In this document: positions 63,480 to 64,000 of the stretch, piece after piece | How positions within the stretch are numbered: the first letter of the stretch is position 1 | Layout: each line of letters opens with the position of its first letter | NCBI GenBank assembly: GCA_009731375.1 | Contig: BJOX01000053.1 | Span: 28,291 to 92,290, forward strand | DNA from: Paulinella micropora | Lineage: Eukaryota > Cercozoa > Imbricatea > Euglyphida | Direction: 5' to 3' | Length of the DNA: 64,000 bases | Program-made: the position numbers and the translations under genes | Notes under the pieces: generated by a model | What the model was told of the DNA's origin: nothing | Database searches by the model: none | The model's input: the letters and a program-made list of their open reading frames with translations, nothing else

Positions 63480-64000
63480 TTAAACTGACTTCTTGAAGCC
63501 GGGATGAGAGACAGAGATGATTTCGAAGGGCGAACCTTGCTTGAAGCCGTGGTGCAGCAGCGTTTGCTCGCACAGCACGTGGGCGTGGTCAGAACGGCCG
63601 TCGAACAGCAGACGTCGCCCAAAGTCGACCCCGAAGCAGTGGGTGCCCTTGATGACCATTGCCAGCCCTTGCGCGGGTTCGAGCAGCCTGTTGAGGCTCC
63701 TGGCGACGGCGGGCTCGCGGCAGACAATGAGATCGGGGTTCTGTAACCAGTCGACAAACTCAAAAAAGACGGCTAGAGACTTGATGCTCTTCCCGAACTT
63801 GCGCATCTTCTTGTTGTATTGACGCGGCGCGGCCAGTACGTTGAACAAGGCAAAAGCTGCGCACGCGTACCTCTGGAGGTGCTTGAAGCGTTGTTGGACC
63901 TTGCTGGCAACTGCGGCGACCCCAGCCAAACCGGGCGTCAGTGCAGCTGCCGGCAAGGCCGAACCATCGCCAAGACACTTCCACGAGCCTCGCTTTGCCA
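63480..64000 (-). CDS. Unidentified GC-rich protein, 5' part beyond the window
   Basis: A minus-strand frame open from the window edge to a TAA at 63,480, at least 173 codons. The apparent start at 63,956 is a TTG, so the true start lies beyond the window or in an upstream exon. Visible features: QQRFKHLQRYACAAFALF, then KKMRKFGKSIKSLAVFFEFV (a basic amphipathic stretch before a hydrophobic one), and an ending with SPFEIISVSHPGFKKSV. No signal peptide or catalytic motif is visible and no family is recognised. Codon use and GC resemble the ankyrin exons and the 62.2-kb frame, not the AT-rich island. Confidence 0.45.
   Translation of the reverse strand, partial: AKRGSWKCLGDGSALPAAALTPGLAGVAAVASKVQQRFKHLQRYACAAFALFNVLAAPRQYNKKMRKFGKSIKSLAVFFEFVDWLQNPDLIVCREPAVARSLNRLLEPAQGLAMVIKGTHCFGVDFGRRLLFDGRSDHAHVLCEQTLLHHGFKQGSPFEIISVSHPGFKKSV

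Noticed and set aside
63473-63763. Alternative minus-strand and plus-strand frames over the 63.5-kb gene
   Set aside because: GC-rich coding DNA leaves several frames open; the chosen one is the longest and runs open to the window edge with balanced composition.

Overview
The window is eukaryotic nuclear DNA, most likely from a unicellular alga or other protist. It has GC-rich exons bounded by spliceosomal GT/AG junctions, introns of several kb, TTAGGG-like interstitial repeats, retroelements, and genes resembling those of large DNA viruses and polinton-like viruses of protists. I cannot name the species. About four fifths of the sequence is simple-sequence DNA (TACA/TACT/TACG, ATCT, ATGT, AAT, AGT, AAGT, TTCTC, CT, GT arrays), and most long open frames there are low-complexity translations of tetranucleotides, not genes.

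Layout. 1-9.3 kb: TACA-type arrays with higher-order organisation. 9.3-21.4 kb: first copy of an ankyrin-repeat gene split into short exons, every unbroken one starting and ending in phase 0, separated by microsatellite-filled introns. 21.4-27.2 kb: TACA/ATGT arrays carrying about twenty copies of a conserved core of about 54 bp in both orientations. 27.2-45.6 kb: second copy of the ankyrin region, lacking exon 1 and enlarged by insertions and gaps. 45.6-53.8 kb: more arrays, an inverted non-LTR retrotransposon fragment, a SINE, and the 3' exons of the gene, ending at a stop codon at 53,777 that overlaps an AATAAA. The most economical intact product joins exon 1 of copy 1 to the copy-2 exons and the three unique 3' exons, about 232 residues: an ankyrin domain followed by a charged tail.

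Retroelements are the second theme. At least three families of 3' ends (A, B, D) lie inside ATCT arrays, always in the same orientation relative to the array, with different 5' truncation points. Family B keeps a C-terminal restriction-like endonuclease domain typical of site-specific non-LTR elements. A tRNA-derived SINE and a related longer element behave the same way in AAT arrays. This suggests retrotransposons that target, and perhaps seed, microsatellites.

54.5-61.6 kb is AT-rich and virus-like. It holds a PrimPol-type primase, a small Cys-rich protein broken by one frameshift, two small basic proteins with YY-KN-EKI motifs (one frameshifted), and a 0.65-kb inverted repeat whose arms each contain another palindrome. 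The island abuts a GC-rich reading frame at 61.6-62.25 kb, which looks truncated by the junction. 62.7-63.45 kb holds three direct repeats with GTCGAC-containing minisatellites. The window ends inside a GC-rich gene on the minus strand.

All calls come from reading the sequence; no alignment or database search was run. Several N gaps (30,680-30,809; 31,735-32,210; 33,784-34,658; 50,217-50,814 and four of 10 bases) sit at poly-G/poly-C or repeat boundaries, so local assembly is uncertain.
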